A stretch of DNA of 64,000 bases from Sphingobacterium pedocola (GCF_015209965.1 NZ_MU158690.1:1383598-1447597), one strand, 5' to 3'; counted from the first letter of the stretch, positions 17,989 to 28,138 are shown. Numbers and translations are program-made. The notes: a model not told the origin generated them from the letters alone.

Positions 17989-18789
17989 ATGTATATAAGG
18001 ATAGTTTTGCTATTATTTGCATCAATTAAATTACAGGCACAGCAATTTAATGCGGCGCCTAATTTGGGGATGGGAAATACTGGTTTGGCACGCCAATCTA
18101 TATATAGTATAGGACTGAACCCGGCTGGTATTGCGGCTTTAACTAATGTGAGTGTAGCGCTTGCTTATCAGCAGCATTTTCTTTCTTCTGAAATCCAATC
18201 TCAAGCAGCCTATCTAAATATTCCTCTTAAACCTTTGGGTGGAGTAGGACTGGGGGTTAATAGTTATGGAATACACGGAGTTTCCACTTTATTGACAGTT
18301 CGTAGTATCTATGCGCGGCAATTTGGAAATCAGATTTTTTCTGCCATTGGATTAAATTACCATCAGTTTTATGTTAAAAACTATGGAAATGATCAGACCT
18401 TTTCCGTCGATCTGGGAATTCAGGTGAAGATGTCGCCACATTTGTTAATCGGTGCTCTAATTCGAAATATATCCTCTGCTCATTATAAGGAAGACGTAGA
18501 GCAACGAATACCACGTGAGATTGGTTTAGGATTGAATTACGAGGTGTCAGAACATTTGAGCTTGGTTTCGGATGTGTACTATGATTTTCTGAGTGAAATG
18601 AATTATAGGGCAGGAATTGAGTTCGCTTTCGACCATAGATTTAAATTAAGAGGTGGAGCGATGTCGAATCCCTTGCACTATTTTGCAGGAATTGGATTGA
18701 TTTTGAACAAAATTCAAATAGATATCGCTTCTTCTTTTCACCCTAAGCTTGGTACATCTCCCCAAATCGCGATGGCTTATGATCTTTAG
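17989..18789 (+). CDS. PorV/PorQ-like outer-membrane beta-barrel protein
   Basis: Exported protein of 266 residues with a signal peptide (cleavage likely near LQAQ|QFNA) and alternating hydrophobic strands. The opening NLGMGNTGLARQSIYSIGLNP and PAGIAAL is the style of PorV/PorQ and FadL-like barrels in Bacteroidota, where a GN-G-A/NPA segment starts the barrel. In type IX secretion these proteins act as outer-membrane shuttles, but this one sits in an operon with comEC, so a role in DNA uptake or general barrel function is possible. The downstream gene overlaps its last 11 bases. The exact subfamily is uncertain. Confidence 0.7.
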   Translation: MYIRIVLLLFASIKLQAQQFNAAPNLGMGNTGLARQSIYSIGLNPAGIAALTNVSVALAYQQHFLSSEIQSQAAYLNIPLKPLGGVGLGVNSYGIHGVSTLLTVRSIYARQFGNQIFSAIGLNYHQFYVKNYGNDQTFSVDLGIQVKMSPHLLIGALIRNISSAHYKEDVEQRIPREIGLGLNYEVSEHLSLVSDVYYDFLSEMNYRAGIEFAFDHRFKLRGGAMSNPLHYFAGIGLILNKIQIDIASSFHPKLGTSPQIAMAYDL

Positions 18790-20830
18790 AAAGCTTGCTT
18801 ATTGTCTAGTACTCTTAAGTATTTCATCTCAAACCTTGGCCCAACAAGAAGAGATGGAGATAGAAGAATTGTTGATGGAGCAATTGAACGAAGAATCAGA
18901 CGAAAATGACGATTTGAGTGAACTTACGGAAAATCTAGCTTATTATATGCGTCATCCTTTAGACCTTAATAAAGCAGATCGAAACGATTTAAATCACCTG
19001 ATCTTTCTTTCTCCCCAACAAATAGGAAATCTATTGTTACATCGTGAAATATCTGGCAATTTCATTTCCGTTCGAGAACTGCAGGGAGTTTCTGGATTCG
19101 ATTTGCAGACTATCCAACGTATTCAGCCGTTTGTTACCGTTCGAGACCCGACTTCATTGGATGAATTTTCATTTCATAGATTAGTTAATGCTAGTGAACA
19201 TATGCTTATGATGCGTTACGGCCGGGTTATTGAAAAACAAGCTGGATATTTCATTCAAGATTCTTCGCGTTCCCGCTATCTTGGAAGCCCAGATCGTTAT
19301 GCTGTCCGGTATAGAATGAATTTCGAAAACAAAATAAGAGTCGCATTGAATATGGAAAAGGATGCCGGAGAACCATTTTTCAACGGAAAGCAAAAATATG
19401 GATTCGACTTCTATTCAGGGCATATTGTGGTGAATGATATTAATAGGAATATTAAACAAGTTGTTATTGGGGATTATGGATTACAGTTTGGACAGGGACT
19501 GGTAACTTGGAACGGACTGAGTTTTGGAAAAGGTGCCTGGATAGGGAGTGCGGCGCGTCAGGGCATGGGGCTAAAGCCCTATTCTTCGATGAATGAAAAC
19601 AATTTTCAACGGGGTATTTCAGCCAAGCTTGTGGTTGATAATTTCGAAATAACACCTTTTGTTTCTTACAATTCTCTATCGGGTAATTTAATCAAAAGCG
19701 GGTCAGATAATTATATTACTACAATAAATTATAGTGGTTTACATCGAACTCCTACCGAACTTAATTATAAGCAAGCAATTAAGCAAGTTGTTTCCGGTAT
19801 GAATGTTACTTATAATTTTAAACGGTTTAGAGCGGGAGTCACCTACATGCGTACCTCGTTCAATGGTCAGGTGGCAGCAGGCAATACCATGCGAGAAAAA
19901 TTTGATTTTGAAGGAAAGAGCTTGGATCAAATAGGTATACACTATCACTATACGTATAGAAATACGTACCTGTATGGAGAGACGGCATATAGTGTTGGGA
20001 GCGGGTTTGCGGCAAATAACGGAATTATAGCCAGTCTTCATCCCAAAGTGTCAGCAATTGTAAATTATAGAAACTATCAACGTAACTACCATCATTTTTT
20101 CGCTCAATCTTTGGGCGAAGCTTCGCGAGTGGGCAATGAAGAAGGGGTATACGGAGGAATTATTTATCACCCATCTCGAGTAATAGAATGGGTAAACTAT
20201 GTCGATGTTTTTCGATTTCCGTGGTTGCGTTTTCGTGTGGATGGGCCCAGTAGTGGTACTGATTTTTTAAGCCAGGCAACTTATAGTTGGTATAAAAAGG
20301 GGAAAGTTTTGCTTCGATATCGGCATCGACTCAAGCAGGAAAATTTAAATATAGCTAGCCGAAATGAAAACTTGCTCGCGGATGTAGTTCGAAATCAATT
20401 ACGAACAGAATTTCAATATAAATTAAATCAGGTTTGGACGGTACGAACAAGGGCTGAATTGGCCTTATATGAAAAAGAGAAAGACGAAAAAAGTTCAGGC
20501 TGGATCGCGTACCAAGATGTATTTTGGAAAGGTTGGCGCAATAGGTTGAATGCTAATATGAGATTCGCCTATTTCCACACAGCGTCATATAATTCTCGAA
20601 TTTATGCCTATGAAAATGATGTTTTACATGCCGCTAGTTTTCCGATGTATTATGGTAAAGGTATTCGTACTTATCTAAATCTCAGATGGCGGATGAAGAA
20701 GGATTTGGATATATGGGGTAGGTATGCTTTGACTAAATATACGGATCGCGAAACAGTGGGCTCAGGATTAGATCTCATAGAGGGCAATTATAAATCGGAT
20801 TTTAAAGTTCAACTGAGATGGCAATGGTAA
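18779..20830 (+). CDS. Helix-hairpin-helix plus outer-membrane beta-barrel protein
   Basis: Exported protein of 683 residues. A signal peptide (about 1-21, ending TLAQ) is followed by an acidic stretch (23-58). Then come two ComEA-like helix-hairpin-helix segments: LDLNKADRNDLNHLIFLSPQ (about 61-90) and FISVRELQGVSGFDLQTIQR (95-115). The remaining 530 residues have alternating Y/R/N-rich amphipathic strands typical of a large outer-membrane barrel, with a terminal aromatic residue (QLRWQW). I choose ATG 18779, which begins in the upstream gene and precedes the signal peptide. It overlaps comEC by 13 bases. HhH motifs usually bind DNA, so a periplasmic DNA-binding gate at an outer-membrane channel is my inference. 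Confidence 0.8.
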   Translation: MIFRKLAYCLVLLSISSQTLAQQEEMEIEELLMEQLNEESDENDDLSELTENLAYYMRHPLDLNKADRNDLNHLIFLSPQQIGNLLLHREISGNFISVRELQGVSGFDLQTIQRIQPFVTVRDPTSLDEFSFHRLVNASEHMLMMRYGRVIEKQAGYFIQDSSRSRYLGSPDRYAVRYRMNFENKIRVALNMEKDAGEPFFNGKQKYGFDFYSGHIVVNDINRNIKQVVIGDYGLQFGQGLVTWNGLSFGKGAWIGSAARQGMGLKPYSSMNENNFQRGISAKLVVDNFEITPFVSYNSLSGNLIKSGSDNYITTINYSGLHRTPTELNYKQAIKQVVSGMNVTYNFKRFRAGVTYMRTSFNGQVAAGNTMREKFDFEGKSLDQIGIHYHYTYRNTYLYGETAYSVGSGFAANNGIIASLHPKVSAIVNYRNYQRNYHHFFAQSLGEASRVGNEEGVYGGIIYHPSRVIEWVNYVDVFRFPWLRFRVDGPSSGTDFLSQATYSWYKKGKVLLRYRHRLKQENLNIASRNENLLADVVRNQLRTEFQYKLNQVWTVRTRAELALYEKEKDEKSSGWIAYQDVFWKGWRNRLNANMRFAYFHTASYNSRIYAYENDVLHAASFPMYYGKGIRTYLNLRWRMKKDLDIWGRYALTKYTDRETVGSGLDLIEGNYKSDFKVQLRWQW

Positions 20831-22914
20831 AACATGAAATTATAGATTTTTCGATCCGGAAAATGCCCTTTTTGAAGATCGTCATACCTTATGGTGTTGG
20901 AATTGCCATTAGCCAAATACTTTCTTGGAATGCTGTACGATATTCTGTTTTGTGCACAATCCTGATCCTCACTATCGTTTGTTTCGTTACTGCCTTTTTT
21001 CTTCGAGAGCGAAATGTTTTTAGAAGAATGTATGTTTTGATGTTCTATTGTTTTTCGTTTTTGATCGGTATCTGGCAGATTGTAAGTGAACTTCCGAATT
21101 TGAAACAAACCCACTTTAGTCGATATGTAAGTTCACAGCTGGAAGGTATTATCGTTGATGAACCTGTTGTAAGACAGAAAACGATTCGTTTCCCATTGTC
21201 AGTTAGAAATCTGATAGAAAAGGATAGGTATGTAGCAGCCGAAGGCAAGATAATGGTGACCGTATTGCGTGATTCTTTGCGCGATCAAGCATTCAAATAT
21301 GGAGATCATATCGCTATTTCAAATACCGTCAACGCTATTGACCCACCATACAATCCTGAAGAATTTGACTATAAAGCTTATCTACAAAATCGGAATATTT
21401 GGTATCAGTCCCTCGTACAGAAAGACGATTATGTGTTTTTAGGCGGAAACTCTGGAAATAGAATCATCTCTTTTGCACTGAGGCTAAGGGAGAAGTTAGT
21501 CTCCAAGTTTAATATATTTATTAAAAATGATGAAGCCTATAACGTAGCCATTGCGCTGATTTTTGGTTCTCGATCGCAACTAGACGCCACAACATTGGAA
21601 GCATTTACCAATACAGGTACCATTCATGTTTTGAGTGTTTCGGGATTACATGTAGGACTGGTTTTTGGTTTGCTGACTTTCTGTTTGGGTTGGATTGACC
21701 GATTTCCCTTTGGGCGGGCAATACGCTGCAATATCATTTTGTTATGTGTATGGGCCTATGTGATTCTTACGGGAATGGCACCGCCGATTTTGCGCGCGGG
21801 AATCATGATCAGTTTCTTTCTGCTCTCCATCTGGATAGGGCGAAAACAAAACGCATTGAATACACTAGCTGCTTCTGCGTTTTTTATCCTGCTCTTTGAG
21901 CCTAAGTATTTGTTTGATATCGGTTTCCAGCTTTCTTATCTTGCGATAGTGGGTATTTTAATTTTATATCCGATCTTAAAGAGCTTCTATAAACCTAGTT
22001 CTAAATACCTAAATTGGGTAGTAGAATACAGCTATGTTTCCTTAGCAGCTCAATTATTTACCATGCCAGCTGTGCTGTATTATTTTGGACAGTTCCCTAC
22101 TTATTTTTTGTTTGGTAATCTTTTTATTGCCTTGCCGAGTACAATTATCATGTATGTGGGTTTAGGCTTGTCTATGATACCCTTTGATACGGTAAATATC
22201 TATTTGGGAGCGATTTTAGATCATATTATTGGTTTCTCCTTAGAAGGCTTGAAATGGTTAGATCGCTTGCCTATGGCGGTTGTAAAAGGTATAAGTTGGA
22301 ATTTGCTGCAAATTCTACTTGCCTTTTTAATGTTAAGTTTTTTGATTAATGCCCTCAACTATAGAAATAAAAAGGCATTGATGGGAGCGGGGGTTGCTTT
22401 CTTTATTTTGTCCTCCCTAGTTTCTCTTCAGGTGATAGAAAAAATGAATTATAGGGGAATTGCAATTTACAATCTGCGTTCCGCTTTAGGAGTAGCTTCC
22501 ATACATAACGGTAACGTTGTTTTGTTTTCTAGTTTGGACTCCTTAAATCATTCTACACTTAGGTATAGTGTATTACCTCATCTCCGACAATACGCTCGGG
22601 AAGAAGATATAAAATTCTATACCATCCCTTCTGATCAACAACATAATTATGTATTGTCCACAGCTAATAAAAAAATTCTAGTTCTGGAACATAAACTAAG
22701 CGGTAGTGATTTAGAAGATATTGACGCTGTGTTATGGCGTAAAAACAATTATAACGTGATAGCGGAAATAGAATCAAGGACGCACCCTTCTTTTTTTCTT
22801 TTCGATGGAAGTAATTCAGACAAAACACTGTCTAAAATTAAATCTCAATTAGGTGAAAATAACAATTCAGGCTATTTCTTAAAAAATAATTTTGCTTATG
22901 TTTGGGAGGAGTAA
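20818..22914 (+). CDS. comEC: ComEC/Rec2-type DNA translocation channel
   Basis: Polytopic inner-membrane protein expected to carry single-stranded DNA into the cytoplasm during transformation. N-terminal helices and an OB-like domain (about 95-195) precede the competence domain with ALIFGSRSQLDATTLEAF, HVLSVSGLHVGLVFGLLT and GMAPPILRAGIMISFFLL, all ComEC signatures. The C-terminal 170 residues are soluble. I see no HxHxDH metal motif there, so the metallo-hydrolase domain of ComEC in Firmicutes appears absent or degenerate. ATG 20818 overlaps the HhH-barrel gene; ATG 20824 is also possible. Confidence 0.93.
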   Translation: MAMVKHEIIDFSIRKMPFLKIVIPYGVGIAISQILSWNAVRYSVLCTILILTIVCFVTAFFLRERNVFRRMYVLMFYCFSFLIGIWQIVSELPNLKQTHFSRYVSSQLEGIIVDEPVVRQKTIRFPLSVRNLIEKDRYVAAEGKIMVTVLRDSLRDQAFKYGDHIAISNTVNAIDPPYNPEEFDYKAYLQNRNIWYQSLVQKDDYVFLGGNSGNRIISFALRLREKLVSKFNIFIKNDEAYNVAIALIFGSRSQLDATTLEAFTNTGTIHVLSVSGLHVGLVFGLLTFCLGWIDRFPFGRAIRCNIILLCVWAYVILTGMAPPILRAGIMISFFLLSIWIGRKQNALNTLAASAFFILLFEPKYLFDIGFQLSYLAIVGILILYPILKSFYKPSSKYLNWVVEYSYVSLAAQLFTMPAVLYYFGQFPTYFLFGNLFIALPSTIIMYVGLGLSMIPFDTVNIYLGAILDHIIGFSLEGLKWLDRLPMAVVKGISWNLLQILLAFLMLSFLINALNYRNKKALMGAGVAFFILSSLVSLQVIEKMNYRGIAIYNLRSALGVASIHNGNVVLFSSLDSLNHSTLRYSVLPHLRQYAREEDIKFYTIPSDQQHNYVLSTANKKILVLEHKLSGSDLEDIDAVLWRKNNYNVIAEIESRTHPSFFLFDGSNSDKTLSKIKSQLGENNNSGYFLKNNFAYVWEE

Positions 22915-22920
22915 TAACGT

Positions 22921-24819
22921 ATGGAAACTACTAGTCTTTCGGTATTAAAGCAATATTGGGGGTTTGAAGCATTCAGGCCTTTACAGGAAGATATTGTTCA
23001 TTCCATTTTACAGGGAAGGGATACGCTAGCCCTAATGCCAACAGGTGGCGGGAAATCTATTTGTTTTCAAGTTCCTGCTATGATAAAAGAGGGAATTTGT
23101 ATCGTCATCAGTCCGTTGATTGCCCTGATGAAAGATCAGGTCGAACACCTACGAGCGAGAGGAATCGAAGCGCTTGCCATTTTTTCGGGAATGTCTTATC
23201 GCGAGATCGATATTGCGTTAGACAATTGTATTTTTGGTAAAATCAAATTTCTATATATAGCACCGGAACGCCTATATTCTGAATTGGTACGAGAGCGAAT
23301 TAGGTACATGAAAGTCAATCTATTTGCAATAGATGAAGCACATTGTATTTCGCAATGGGGATATGATTTCAGACCTTCATATTTACAACTAAATCAATTA
23401 CGCGAATTACATCCTAGCGTCCCGGTATTGGCACTCACGGCGACAGCGACATCCCGTGTGATCGAAGATATACAAACACAGCTTCATTTTAAAGTCGCTA
23501 ATGTATTGAGCAAAAGCTTTGCGCGGACTAATCTAGGATATATGGCATTCGAGGAGGAGGATAAAATGGGGCGCATGTTACGGATCATCAAAAAAATGGG
23601 AGGTAGCGGGGTGGTATATGTTCGAAATAGGCGCGAAACACAAGAAGTAACACGCGTATTGGTTAATCATGGAATACCAGCAGATTATTATCATGCAGGT
23701 TTAGCCATGAAAGACAGAGAGCAAAAGCAAAATGCATGGATGTCAAACAAAATTCGTGTGATCGTAGCAACCAATGCATTTGGTATGGGAATCGATAAAT
23801 CCGATGTGCGTTTTGTGATTCATTTGGATATTCCAGATTCGTTGGAGGCATATTACCAAGAGGCCGGTCGAGCCGGTCGGGACAGTAAAAAGGCATTTCC
23901 AGTAATGCTCTATCAGCAAGATGATAGAGATCGGCTGTGGACTACGTTAGAATCTAGTTTCCCAACGGTCTCTTTTATTCAAAAGGTATATCATTGTTTA
24001 GGAAATTACTATCAGATTGCTTACGGGGCAGGAAGCGGTGCAACGTTTGATTTCGATGTTGTTGATTTCTGCAAGAAATACGAGATTGACTTATTACATA
24101 CAATCAGTGCGCTGAAATTTTTAGAAAGAGATAGTTGGTTAGCCCTTTCTGAAGCTGTATATATACCTTCTCGTTTTAAATTTGAAGTAGATTACCAAGA
24201 ACTATACAAGTTTCAGGTGCAATCTGCTAAATACGATTCGCTGATCAAAATTATTTTACGGACATATGGAGGCGTCTTTGATTTGTATGTCCCTATTAAT
24301 GAATTTGAGTTTGCAAAAAAGCTAGGAGTTCCGTTCGATATTGTTGTAGAGTTGCTTTCGGGAATGGAAAAGCAACAGATAAGTTCGTACATTAAAAGTA
24401 CGGACAAACCTCAGCTTCAATTCCTACAAAGTCGCGTGGACTATAAGAATCTTTACATCGATATGGATTTTATTCGGGAACGAAAGCAAATTAAAGAAGA
24501 GCAGCTGAAAGCAATCTATCATTATTTGGATACGAAAGATTGCCGAAGTGTAGCTTTACTAGCATATTTTGGAGAAGAAGATGCTGAGTTATGCGGTGAG
24601 TGCGACTTGTGCTTAGTACGCAAGCACAAAGAAGGACAAACAGCCAAAATCCGTCAGGAAATTCGTATACTACTTTCGGAAAAAGCACTGACGCTCCACG
24701 AACTGATCGATAGTATTTCTGTTGGAAGAGAAACTGATAAGATTAAAATCCTTAGGGAACTCATCGAAGAAAGTGAAGCAAAGGTCGAAGAGGAAATGTA
24801 TTATTGGATTGGAAGATAA
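22921..24819 (+). CDS. recQ: ATP-dependent DNA helicase RecQ
   Basis: 3'-5' superfamily 2 helicase that unwinds recombination and repair intermediates. Motif 0/I is FRPLQ then LMPTGGGKSICFQVP; motif II is FAIDEAHCISQWGYDFRP; motif VI is EAGRAGRDSK. The zinc-binding region keeps part of its cysteines in ELCGECDLC. Its 632 residues resemble the standard RecQ length; a C-terminal short region (EKALTLHELIDSI) could be a winged-helix/HRDC remnant. It lies 6 bases after comEC, so it is probably co-transcribed with the DNA-uptake genes. Confidence 0.93.
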   Translation: METTSLSVLKQYWGFEAFRPLQEDIVHSILQGRDTLALMPTGGGKSICFQVPAMIKEGICIVISPLIALMKDQVEHLRARGIEALAIFSGMSYREIDIALDNCIFGKIKFLYIAPERLYSELVRERIRYMKVNLFAIDEAHCISQWGYDFRPSYLQLNQLRELHPSVPVLALTATATSRVIEDIQTQLHFKVANVLSKSFARTNLGYMAFEEEDKMGRMLRIIKKMGGSGVVYVRNRRETQEVTRVLVNHGIPADYYHAGLAMKDREQKQNAWMSNKIRVIVATNAFGMGIDKSDVRFVIHLDIPDSLEAYYQEAGRAGRDSKKAFPVMLYQQDDRDRLWTTLESSFPTVSFIQKVYHCLGNYYQIAYGAGSGATFDFDVVDFCKKYEIDLLHTISALKFLERDSWLALSEAVYIPSRFKFEVDYQELYKFQVQSAKYDSLIKIILRTYGGVFDLYVPINEFEFAKKLGVPFDIVVELLSGMEKQQISSYIKSTDKPQLQFLQSRVDYKNLYIDMDFIRERKQIKEEQLKAIYHYLDTKDCRSVALLAYFGEEDAELCGECDLCLVRKHKEGQTAKIRQEIRILLSEKALTLHELIDSISVGRETDKIKILRELIEESEAKVEEEMYYWIGR

Positions 24820-24915
24820 TACAGCGTTTAGAACGCACTCAAAAAGAATTTGTTAAAGCATTTTATTTCTCCCATAATTTTTAATAGCTTTAGCTAATAA
24901 CCAAATAAACTTTGT

Positions 24916-27150
24916 ATGGAAAACTATATTATTTATTTACCGGCAGTATTGGCTGTTTTGGGACTTCTTTTTATGATGCGCAAAGCGACTTGGGTCAGCA
25001 AGCAAGATGCTGGAGATGAGCGCATGCAAACTATTTCCAAAAGTATTCAGGAAGGAGCACTGGCTTTTTTAAAAGCGGAATACCGTATACTTTTGATTTT
25101 TGTAGCTATTGCTTCAATAGCGCTTTTTGTTGTTTCTACGTTGGTCGATACAACCCACTGGATTATTATTGTAGCCTTTGTATTTGGCGCTTTTTTTTCT
25201 GCGCTCGCTGGAAATATAGGTATGCGTATCGCAACCAAAAGTAATGTTCGTACGACCCAAGCCGCAAAAACCAGCCTTCCTCAAGCCCTGAAGGTTTCTT
25301 TTTCTGGAGGTACCGTAATGGGATTAGGAGTAGCAGGATTAGCTGTACTGGGATTAAGTATTTTCTTTTTACTTTTCTTGAAAATGTTTATTACCGAAGG
25401 CGGAAATTTTTATAGTGAAATGACTGTCGTTTTGGAGGCACTTGCCGGATTTTCTTTGGGGGCTGAATCCATTGCGCTTTTCGCACGCGTTGGAGGCGGT
25501 ATATATACTAAAGCCGCTGATGTCGGAGCGGACCTGGTCGGTAAAATTGAGGCAGGTATCCCGGAGGATGATCCACGTAATCCTGCAACTATCGCTGATA
25601 ATGTTGGAGATAACGTTGGTGACGTAGCTGGAATGGGAGCTGATTTGTTCGGATCCTACGTAGCTACCGTATTAGCTTCGATGGTATTGGGTAATTATAT
25701 TATAAAGGATATGAGTGAAGCAACAGGCATCGTATATACGGATGCTTTCCAAGGCATGGGACCTATTCTATTGCCAATTGTAATAGCAGGTGTAGGAATT
25801 TTGGCATCTATCATTGGAACATTTTTTGTAAAAATAACGAACAATGATGCGAAAGAAGCTCAGGTACAAAAAGCATTAAATATGGGTAACTGGGTGGCTA
25901 TTTTTTTAACCATTATCGCTTGCTTTTTCCTCATAACCTATATGTTGCCTGAGACCATTCAGATGAAGTTTTTCGGTGAGGGGTATAAAGACGTTCCACG
26001 GATGAATGTTTTTTACTCTACTCTTGTGGGATTGGCAGTGGGCGGATTGATCTCAGCTTTCACGGAATATTATACAGGATTGGGTAAAAAACCTGTTTTA
26101 AATATTGTTCGAAATTCTTCTACAGGCGCAGGGACAAATATTATAGCTGGATTAGCTACTGGAATGATGTCAACATTTTCATCTGTTTTGTTGTTTGCCT
26201 TTGCGATTTGGGGTTCCTATTCCTTAGCTGGCTTCTATGGTGTAGCTATTGCAGCTTCCGCAATGATGGCAACGACAGCCATGCAGTTAGCAATAGATGC
26301 CTTTGGTCCTATTGCTGATAATGCAGGCGGGATAGCTGAAATGAGCGAACTGCCGAAAGAAGTTCGCCAGCGTACTGATATATTGGATTCTGTAGGTAAT
26401 ACAACAGCTGCAGTAGGAAAGGGATTTGCTATAGCATCGGCGGCTTTAACCGCGCTTGCGTTATTTGCGGCTTATGTGACTTTCACAGGTATTGACGGAA
26501 TCAATATTTTTAAAGCGGATGTATTGGCGGCGTTATTTATAGGTGGAATGATACCTGTTGTTTTTTCAGCTTTAGCGATGCAATCTGTCGGTAAGGCGGC
26601 AATGGATATGGTGAATGAAGTTCGCCGTCAATTTAGAGAGATACCGGGAATAATGGAAGGGACGGGACAGCCAGAATACAGTAAGTGTGTTGATATATCT
26701 ACCAAAGCGGCATTGCGGGAGATGATGCTGCCGGGGGCGCTAACAATTGTTACACCTATACTCGTAGGGTTTGTGATGGGGGCAGAAGCTTTAGGCGCGT
26801 ATATGGCGGGTGTGGCGGTTTCAGGAGTATTATGGGCTATATTCCAGAATAATGCCGGAGGAGCTTGGGACAATGCAAAGAAATCTTTTGAGGCAGGCGT
26901 AGAAATAAATGGAGAAATGACCTATAAAGGCTCTGAAGCACACAAAGCGGCAGTGACAGGAGATACCGTGGGAGATCCTTTTAAAGATACTTCTGGTCCC
27001 TCAATGAATATTTTAATTAAATTGACCTGTTTAATAGGATTAGTCATTGCACCAATTCTAGGAAATCACACTGCACAGTTGGCGAAGCAAAAAGAAAAAG
27101 AAGCCACGGCTAAAATAGTGAAAGTGGAAAAAGTAATGTATACGAAATAA
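24916..27150 (+). CDS. hppA: Membrane-bound ion-pumping pyrophosphatase
   Basis: Polytopic enzyme that couples pyrophosphate hydrolysis to export of H+ or Na+. The catalytic signature is DVGADLVGKIEAGIPEDDP, then NVGDNVGDVAGMGADLFGSY. At the K+-dependence site the sequence is GNTTAAVGKGFAI, with Ala where K+-independent enzymes have Lys, so it should be of the K+-stimulated type. Na+ or mixed Na+/H+ pumping is possible and cannot be decided here. The 744 residues contain about 16 helices. Single-gene unit with a strong terminator. Confidence 0.95.
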   Translation: MENYIIYLPAVLAVLGLLFMMRKATWVSKQDAGDERMQTISKSIQEGALAFLKAEYRILLIFVAIASIALFVVSTLVDTTHWIIIVAFVFGAFFSALAGNIGMRIATKSNVRTTQAAKTSLPQALKVSFSGGTVMGLGVAGLAVLGLSIFFLLFLKMFITEGGNFYSEMTVVLEALAGFSLGAESIALFARVGGGIYTKAADVGADLVGKIEAGIPEDDPRNPATIADNVGDNVGDVAGMGADLFGSYVATVLASMVLGNYIIKDMSEATGIVYTDAFQGMGPILLPIVIAGVGILASIIGTFFVKITNNDAKEAQVQKALNMGNWVAIFLTIIACFFLITYMLPETIQMKFFGEGYKDVPRMNVFYSTLVGLAVGGLISAFTEYYTGLGKKPVLNIVRNSSTGAGTNIIAGLATGMMSTFSSVLLFAFAIWGSYSLAGFYGVAIAASAMMATTAMQLAIDAFGPIADNAGGIAEMSELPKEVRQRTDILDSVGNTTAAVGKGFAIASAALTALALFAAYVTFTGIDGINIFKADVLAALFIGGMIPVVFSALAMQSVGKAAMDMVNEVRRQFREIPGIMEGTGQPEYSKCVDISTKAALREMMLPGALTIVTPILVGFVMGAEALGAYMAGVAVSGVLWAIFQNNAGGAWDNAKKSFEAGVEINGEMTYKGSEAHKAAVTGDTVGDPFKDTSGPSMNILIKLTCLIGLVIAPILGNHTAQLAKQKEKEATAKIVKVEKVMYTK

Positions 27151-27164
27151 GTTGCAAGCGTAAT

Positions 27165-27210
27165 AAAAAAACACATCCCGCAGGCATATCCTCGCGGGAT
27201 GTGTTTTTTT
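27165..27210 (+). terminator. Intrinsic terminator after hppA
   Basis: ACACATCCCGC (27171-27181) pairs with GCGGGATGTGT (27194-27204), flanked by A and T tracts of six or more. It follows the hppA stop by about 15 bases. Confidence 0.93.
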
Positions 27211-27257
27211 ATTGATACTTTTTGTAACTTTAACCTGTTCATTAACGTAAATAAGCT

Positions 27258-28133
27258 ATGTCGAATATTGGTTTTATTCAAGAAGAAAAAGCGGCCGATA
27301 TCGGTAACTTTTTGGTAGGAAGGTTACTGCCTTTCCGCCAAAAGAGGTCTATTGGTCCATTTGTGTTCATAGATCATATGGGACCTGCTCATCTTCGAGA
27401 ATACGAGAACTTGGATATAGGTCCTCATCCACACATCGGATTATCAACCTTGACATATTTGTTTGATGGTGCAATTATGCATCGTGACAGTTTGGGAACC
27501 GCCATGGAGATCCAACCCGGTGCAGTCAACTGGATGACGGCGGGTAAAGGTGTCACGCATTCTGAAAGAACACCAGAATACTTAAGACATCAAGATAAAT
27601 ATATGCACGGGCTCCAGATCTGGATTGCACTTCCCAAAGCGCTCGAGTTGATGGAACCTGAATTTTTTCACATAGAAGCAAAGGATATTCCCCGGTGGGA
27701 AGAAGAAGGCGTCAGTTATAAATTGATCGCAGGAGAGGCATTTGGAAAGAAATCTCCTGTGCCTGTGTATAGTCCACTTTATATGATTGAAATTAAAGCT
27801 AAAAAAGATACGTTAATTGATCTCCGGGGTGTCTTGTACGGCGAGAGTGGGCTTTACATTCTAGAAGGCGATATTGAGAGTAACGGATTTGAATACGGGT
27901 CGAAGCAAATCTTGATTACCAAAGATGCACACCTATGTTCTTTTACAATGAAGGCAAATACGACGGTATATATTTTTGGTGGAAAACCTTTCCCTGAGGA
28001 ACGGTTTATTTATTGGAATTTTGTCGCAACAAGCAAAGAGATAATCGAGCAGGGAAAAGAGGACTGGAAAAATCATCGGTTTCCAACAGTACCCAATGAT
28101 GATGGTTATGTTTCACTACCAGGTACGCAATAA
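27258..28133 (+). CDS. Pirin-family cupin protein
   Basis: Bicupin of 291 residues. The N-terminal cupin has RSIGPFVFIDHMGPAHL, DIGPHPHIGLSTLTYLFDG and ITH-like GAVNWMTAGKGVTHSER, the usual pirin metal-binding His/Glu set. The C-terminal cupin (about 175-270) has VYIFGGKPFPEERFIYWNFV. Some pirins oxidise quercetin, others modulate transcription; neither can be assigned from sequence. Its end is 5 bases from the convergent sulfurtransferase gene. Confidence 0.9.
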   Translation: MSNIGFIQEEKAADIGNFLVGRLLPFRQKRSIGPFVFIDHMGPAHLREYENLDIGPHPHIGLSTLTYLFDGAIMHRDSLGTAMEIQPGAVNWMTAGKGVTHSERTPEYLRHQDKYMHGLQIWIALPKALELMEPEFFHIEAKDIPRWEEEGVSYKLIAGEAFGKKSPVPVYSPLYMIEIKAKKDTLIDLRGVLYGESGLYILEGDIESNGFEYGSKQILITKDAHLCSFTMKANTTVYIFGGKPFPEERFIYWNFVATSKEIIEQGKEDWKNHRFPTVPNDDGYVSLPGTQ

Positions 28134-28138
28134 ATTAA

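Noticed and set aside
24820..24915. GCGTT/AACGC hairpin as recQ terminator
   Set aside because: Stem is only 5 bp and no T tract follows.
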